DNA from: GWF2-43-63 sp035390965
Lineage (GTDB): Bacteria; Bacteroidota; Bacteroidia; Bacteroidales; DTU049
Assembly: GCA_035390965.1 (NCBI GenBank)
Contig: DAOPKE010000115.1
Location: forward strand, 1 to 8,070
DNA length: 8,070 nt
Direction: 5' to 3'
The notes under the pieces are model-generated. The model was not told the origin of the DNA. It worked only from the letters and a program-made list of their open reading frames with translations, and ran no database searches. A program made the position numbers and the translations under genes. Position 1 is the first letter of the stretch; each line of letters opens with the position of its first letter. Shown piece after piece: positions 5,255-8,070 of this stretch.

Positions 5255-7440
5255 TTTTGTCTCGTTTTGATTCGTTGCATAGAAGAATAAACCATTTGTT
5301 TTACCGTGTATTTATAATCGCGGCTTTTAACGAGCGAAGACTCGCTGTACACGCGTCTTCCGGTTGTAATATCGTACAAATAGAAATAATACAACGTGAA
5401 ATACTGAGGCGAAAGATAATAAGCAATCATAAGTGGATAAGCAGGCGGGAAAATGAGCAAATAATAAGAAAGCAAATTAAATGCATGCTTACTGCGCATC
5501 GAAACGATACCACTGAAAGCAATATAACGGGTGCCTTCTTCCATGGCCAGTTGATTCAGTTTGTCCTGATTGGCACTGATAAAATCTTCGCCTTCTTCAT
5601 CATCTTCAGGCAGTTCATTTATCCAGGACTGAATTAGCTGAAAACTGTTGTAGCGGTCTTCATCGGCTTCATTCATGGTGCTGACATCGAGCACAGTCAG
5701 ATCTACGCCCATCATTTTCGAAGCATCCTGCACCATGGCAAGATATTGTTTTTCGTATTTCGAAACAGCGAGAAAACGTTCGCCACTATTTTTACTTTCA
5801 GTAATGCGCAGATAACCGGGATCGAAAAACAAAACCTTCGACGTTCCAACAAACAAAGAATCATTATACTCGTAACTTTTCTTTCGTTTTTTATAGTCCC
5901 CCTCTTCCTCCACCAATGTTATTCCCTCAGCATCATTATACAGCCGTCTGAATTCCTTATCATCGGCAAAAGACAGAAAAGCATAGGTAAAATTATCCTG
6001 CTGCAGTGCTTTTTTCTGATTTTGCTTGATCTTATCATACTTCGATGCAGAAGAATCCAGCGTCGTCATTTGCGCGCTTGAATCGACCGGAACAGGAGCT
6101 TTAAATCTGAAATAATTGTCTTCAATCTTGCAGTTGTTCAACAAATCAATCATTATTTCAGAAGCCATATCCAAAATGCCAGTATCAGCAGGATTCAACA
6201 GATGTGCTTTCCAGATTTCGCGTGCGCAGACTGTCACCAGTTCTTTATTCGACAAATTCTTGAACATATGAAACATGCGCTGACTTTCACCTTTGATTTT
6301 GGTTGAAGCCCGTATGGCCGTCGATTTACTTTTCTCATTTTTCAAACGCATCAGACCATAATAAGCTTTGGCTTTTGCACTGTTGAGATATACGCTTTCA
6401 GGATGATTCTGCTGCAGAACATGAATCAGGTATAAGGCATCCACGTATTTGCGATCGGTCAGATATAACTGAACCATTTCGTAGCGCGCAATTTCCCGCA
6501 TGTTTTGAAAATCCTTCTGTGGTAAAATAAAATAATTCCCATTGTCTGAGAATTCAGAAAGCAGATTTTTCAACCGCTCCCGACGTTTTTTAATATTCGG
6601 ATGAGTTAATTTCTCATCATCAAAATCTTCAATGGCAGAAATAAGGGCTACGGTATCAAGCCAGCATTTATCTGGAATATGGAACCAATCGTCTTCGAAC
6701 ATGGCACGCGACACCGGGATTTCATCAACAGGAAAATCGCTGTACAGCAATACATCGCAAACCGATTCGGCGGCAGATAATTTGTAACCACTGGCTGAAA
6801 AATAATCACGGAACCCCAATTCATCGGCCATAAATTCCAAATCTTTCTGATACTGAAGCATGGCAAAAAGCCGGTCCGATTTTCTGACATTGCGGTATTC
6901 GCCTACACTGCGCCGGATGCGGTTTTGCTCAACATACGAATCAATACCATGTTTCTTTACATAATGAACAATTTCGTGGGCAAGCACAAAGGCAAGCTGG
7001 GCCTCGTTTTCAAGCTGAGCCAGCAGGCCGATATTCACAATGACAATACCGTTAGGCAAACAGGCAGCATTGACTTCGGGATATCTTGAAACATAGAATC
7101 TGAATTTTTCGCGCAACTCAGGATTGCTATTCAATAAAATATCAGCGACTTTGTTCACATAGTTTGTGAGCGGATCACCAAACATCAGATCGCCACTACG
7201 AAGCAGATAGCGTAAATAAAAATCCGAATATCTGATAAATTCTTTTTTACTTTTAATATCCTTATAGCTTGCATTTGGATCGATGCTGCCGACATCGGCC
7301 GTTGTCACCAAGAATTCATCGCTGTAAAACTCCGCAGGCAATTCGCCACTGCAGCGAATGGGCTGATATTGGTTGAAGTCCTGGGCCGTCAGAAGCAATG
7401 CTGTCAACCACGAAACAAAAAATAAAACAGTCCGTAACAT
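5251..7440 (-). CDS. Secreted M48-family zinc metallopeptidase with TPR-like and uncharacterised C-terminal regions
   Basis: This is a 729-residue exported protein. Residues 1-19 (MLRTVLFFVSWLTALLLTA) look like a signal peptide without a lipobox Cys. The peptidase domain spans about 70-295. The zinc site is HEIVH (H155, E156, H159) within FVLAHEIVHYVKKHG, with the third ligand E202 in LEFMADELG followed by D206. NAACLPNGIVIVNIGLL (124-140) is the substrate-edge strand typical of M48, and THPNIKKRRERL (279-290) closes the domain. All key residues are present, so it should be active. Residues about 310-365 (YEMVQLYLTDRKYVDALYLI, AKAKAYYGLMRL) look TPR-like. Residues about 440-729 match no family I know: a charged linker, a mixed alpha/beta region, and a very hydrophobic stretch at 654-690 rich in Tyr and Phe. 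Ordinary secreted M48 proteases such as BepA are about 490 residues, so this one is long. It heads a coupled unit with a barrel protein, suggesting outer-membrane protein quality control or processing. Confidence 0.92.
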   Translation of the reverse strand: MLRTVLFFVSWLTALLLTAQDFNQYQPIRCSGELPAEFYSDEFLVTTADVGSIDPNASYKDIKSKKEFIRYSDFYLRYLLRSGDLMFGDPLTNYVNKVADILLNSNPELREKFRFYVSRYPEVNAACLPNGIVIVNIGLLAQLENEAQLAFVLAHEIVHYVKKHGIDSYVEQNRIRRSVGEYRNVRKSDRLFAMLQYQKDLEFMADELGFRDYFSASGYKLSAAESVCDVLLYSDFPVDEIPVSRAMFEDDWFHIPDKCWLDTVALISAIEDFDDEKLTHPNIKKRRERLKNLLSEFSDNGNYFILPQKDFQNMREIARYEMVQLYLTDRKYVDALYLIHVLQQNHPESVYLNSAKAKAYYGLMRLKNEKSKSTAIRASTKIKGESQRMFHMFKNLSNKELVTVCAREIWKAHLLNPADTGILDMASEIMIDLLNNCKIEDNYFRFKAPVPVDSSAQMTTLDSSASKYDKIKQNQKKALQQDNFTYAFLSFADDKEFRRLYNDAEGITLVEEEGDYKKRKKSYEYNDSLFVGTSKVLFFDPGYLRITESKNSGERFLAVSKYEKQYLAMVQDASKMMGVDLTVLDVSTMNEADEDRYNSFQLIQSWINELPEDDEEGEDFISANQDKLNQLAMEEGTRYIAFSGIVSMRSKHAFNLLSYYLLIFPPAYPLMIAYYLSPQYFTLYYFYLYDITTGRRVYSESSLVKSRDYKYTVKQMVYSSMQRIKTRQK

Positions 7441-7457
7441 TTATTACTCATTTTGGA

Positions 7458-7465
7458 CAAATATA
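7458..7465 (-). promoter_or_regulatory. Candidate -7 box (TATATTTG) of the peptidase/barrel unit
   Basis: On the minus strand TATATTTG matches TAnnTTTG and lies 17 bases upstream of the ATG at 7440, giving a leader of only about 10 bases, like the beta-helix gene. The -33 element is weak (GATG at the expected spacing). Confidence 0.5.
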
Positions 7466-7596
7466 AATGAAATATATACACTTGCATCTTTAACTAACAG
7501 AAGTAAACAAGTGTTTCGGCTTCAACATATTACTACTGGACGATTAAACATCCACTTCAGTAACAGATATATCAGCCCCGCGTTTTTTTAAACTGT

Positions 7597-7612
7597 CTGA
7601 AATTCATTTCAG
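7597..7612. repeat. Hairpin CTGAAAT/ATTTCAG
   Basis: CTGAAAT (7597-7603) and ATTTCAG (7606-7612) are separated by two bases, and flanking TGT/ACA can extend pairing across a small bulge. Neither side has a T-tract in the right position, so it is not a terminator; an operator-type site is possible. Confidence 0.4.
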
Positions 7613-7632
7613 TGACAAAACGATATTCCACG

Positions 7633-7646
7633 TCCGCCGCTGCGGA
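7633..7646. repeat. GC-rich hairpin TCCGC/GCGGA
   Basis: TCCGC (7633-7637), loop CGCT, GCGGA (7642-7646). ATTCC at 7625-7629 can pair alternatively with GGAAT at 7644-7648. It is sharply more GC-rich than its A/T-rich surroundings, as interspersed repeats often are. Confidence 0.35.
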
Positions 7647-7677
7647 ATAATACCAAATGGAAATAAACATTTCGGAA

Positions 7678-7692
7678 GACTCCGGAGGAGTC
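7678..7692. repeat. GGA-loop hairpin GACTCC-GGA-GGAGTC with trailing TGTAGAAAAC
   Basis: A perfect 6-bp stem with loop GGA, followed by ACATCTCTGTAGAAAAC. From memory, Bacteroidota genomes carry many short repeats of this shape (a G/C-rich stem around GGA or GAA, then A/T-rich sequence ending in TAGAAA). I cannot confirm this without a genome search. A related stem is at 8016-8032. Confidence 0.45.
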
Positions 7693-7723
7693 ACATCTCT
7701 GTAGAAAACAATTCAAAAATCTA

Positions 7724-7745
7724 CGACCCGCCAGCTGGCGGGTCG
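7724..7745. repeat. Perfect 22-bp palindrome, copy 1
   Basis: The core GACCCGCCAGCTGGCGGGTC (7725-7744) is a perfect palindrome, extended by C and G at the ends. An identical core is at 7926-7945. Such a sequence would form a strong hairpin in RNA and a symmetric binding site in DNA. Confidence 0.85.
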
Positions 7746-7764
7746 AATAAAAAAAGCTTCGACC
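7741..7764. repeat. Inverted repeat GGTCGAA/TTCGACC overlapping palindrome copy 1
   Basis: GGTCGAA (7741-7747) and TTCGACC (7758-7764) flank an A-run. The left arm is shared with the right half of the 22-bp palindrome, so the two structures are mutually exclusive in a transcript. Confidence 0.4.
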
Positions 7765-7924
7765 TCTGAAATACATGTCTGCATGCGATCCACCAGTCAT
7801 GTGCTGAACCGAAGCCTGCCCTCCTGACTTCGCCACTGGGACAACCATTTTTTTCTGAAGTTTTTGAGGAAATTCATCCAATAAAAACAAAGGAAGAGTG
7901 TAAATACTTATTATGAATTTTTCC

Positions 7925-7946
7925 TGACCCGCCAGCTGGCGGGTCA
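7925..7946. repeat. Perfect 22-bp palindrome, copy 2
   Basis: The 20-bp core is identical to copy 1 and starts 201 bp downstream of it. The outermost pair is T/A here and C/G in copy 1, so each copy keeps symmetry beyond the shared core while differing in sequence. That is a compensatory change, which points to the palindrome itself being maintained. Confidence 0.85.
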
Positions 7947-7957
7947 AACAATAATAG

Positions 7958-7996
7958 CCCGGCCTGCTGTGTCACGTTTTACGTGAAATGGCCGGG
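7958..7996 (-). terminator. Two-part GC-rich hairpin, possible terminator of a gene to the right
   Basis: CCCGGCC (7958-7964) pairs with GGCCGGG (7990-7996). Inside, TCACGT (7972-7977) pairs with ACGTGA (7981-7986) around TTT. Leftward, the stem is followed by CTATTATTGTTTG, a moderate T-rich tail, so it could end a minus-strand gene beyond the window. Rightward it is followed by TAAAAGATAG, a poor tail. Confidence 0.5.
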
Positions 7997-8015
7997 TAAA
8001 AGATAGAACAAAAAA

Positions 8016-8032
8016 CGACCTCGGAGAGGTCG
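8016..8032. repeat. GGA-loop hairpin CGACCTC-GGA-GAGGTCG
   Basis: A perfect 7-bp stem around loop GGA, followed by AATAAAACG. It has the same architecture as 7678-7692 with a different stem, suggesting two members of one short interspersed repeat family. Confidence 0.5.
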
Positions 8033-8070
8033 AATAAAACGAAAATATTGAAACAATGTGTTTTAAAAAC

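Larger units (their letters stand above)
7441..8070. other. Palindrome-rich intergenic region, no supportable gene
   Basis: This 630-bp stretch lies upstream of the peptidase gene. The minus-strand open frame at 7609-7947 is an artefact: it begins inside a perfect palindrome and encodes the repeat sequences themselves (TRQLAG near both ends). The region contains at least seven distinct palindromes or hairpins between 7597 and 8032, listed separately. I find no tRNA, no CRISPR-like regular spacing and no transposase remnant. Confidence 0.7.

Noticed and set aside
6648..6890. Alternative-frame minus-strand open reading frame within the peptidase gene
   Set aside because: It is fully inside the well-supported M48 coding frame and has no independent features.
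7724..7946. CRISPR array
   Set aside because: Only two copies of a short perfect palindrome 201 bp apart, with no regular spacers and no cas genes.
7609..7947. Minus-strand open frame of 112 codons
   Set aside because: It starts inside a 22-bp palindrome and spans several non-coding repeats. The recurring TRQLAG is only the palindrome translated.
8052..8070. Possible ATG start of a rightward gene at the window edge
   Set aside because: Only six codons are visible, with no promoter match upstream; it cannot be supported.

Overview
The window looks like chromosome from a Bacteroidota member, probably a scaffold from a draft or metagenome assembly. Three things point there. One protein ends in a type IX secretion (T9SS) type A sorting domain. 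The gene starts are preceded by the Bacteroidota -7 promoter motif TAnnTTTG rather than an E. coli-type -10 box. The start codons lack clear Shine-Dalgarno sequences and sit in A/T-rich leaders. A run of exactly 100 N (3290-3389) is an assembly gap of unknown true length.

Layout, left to right. (1) 1-193, minus strand: the first 64 codons of a large restriction-modification enzyme (type ISP/IIG-like), cut by the window edge. (2) 194-959: a long divergent intergenic region with a strong hairpin (268-302), a decayed MITE/IS-like palindromic element (about 480-606, with a displaced end motif at 834-844), a further hairpin (740-785) and a well-formed promoter (915-944). (3) 960-2792, plus strand: a 610-residue secreted beta-helix protein with an Ig-like module and a T9SS anchor signal. 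A bidirectional terminator follows at 2819-2848. (4) 2883-4360, minus strand: a TMTC-like membrane GT-C glycosyltransferase with C-terminal TPRs, broken by the gap. (5) 4502-5254, minus strand: a small outer-membrane beta-barrel protein. (6) 5251-7440, minus strand: a 729-residue secreted M48-family zinc metallopeptidase with a large uncharacterised C-terminal half. (7) 7441-8070: no supportable gene, but at least seven short palindromes, including two copies of one perfect 20-bp palindrome.

How the genes relate. The peptidase and the beta-barrel gene share an ATGA stop/start overlap, so they are almost certainly one translationally coupled unit working in the periplasm and outer membrane. 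The TMTC-like gene follows on the same strand after about 140 bp and has its own candidate promoter, so it may be read alone or as the tail of the same transcript. Everything between 960 and 7440 is cell-envelope biology: a surface-anchored protein, a membrane glycosyltransferase, an outer-membrane barrel and a secreted protease. I see no CRISPR array, rRNA, tRNA or intact transposase. The peptidase/barrel pair is the best candidate for an undescribed functional unit. The palindrome-rich intergenic regions are the most unusual DNA-level structure.
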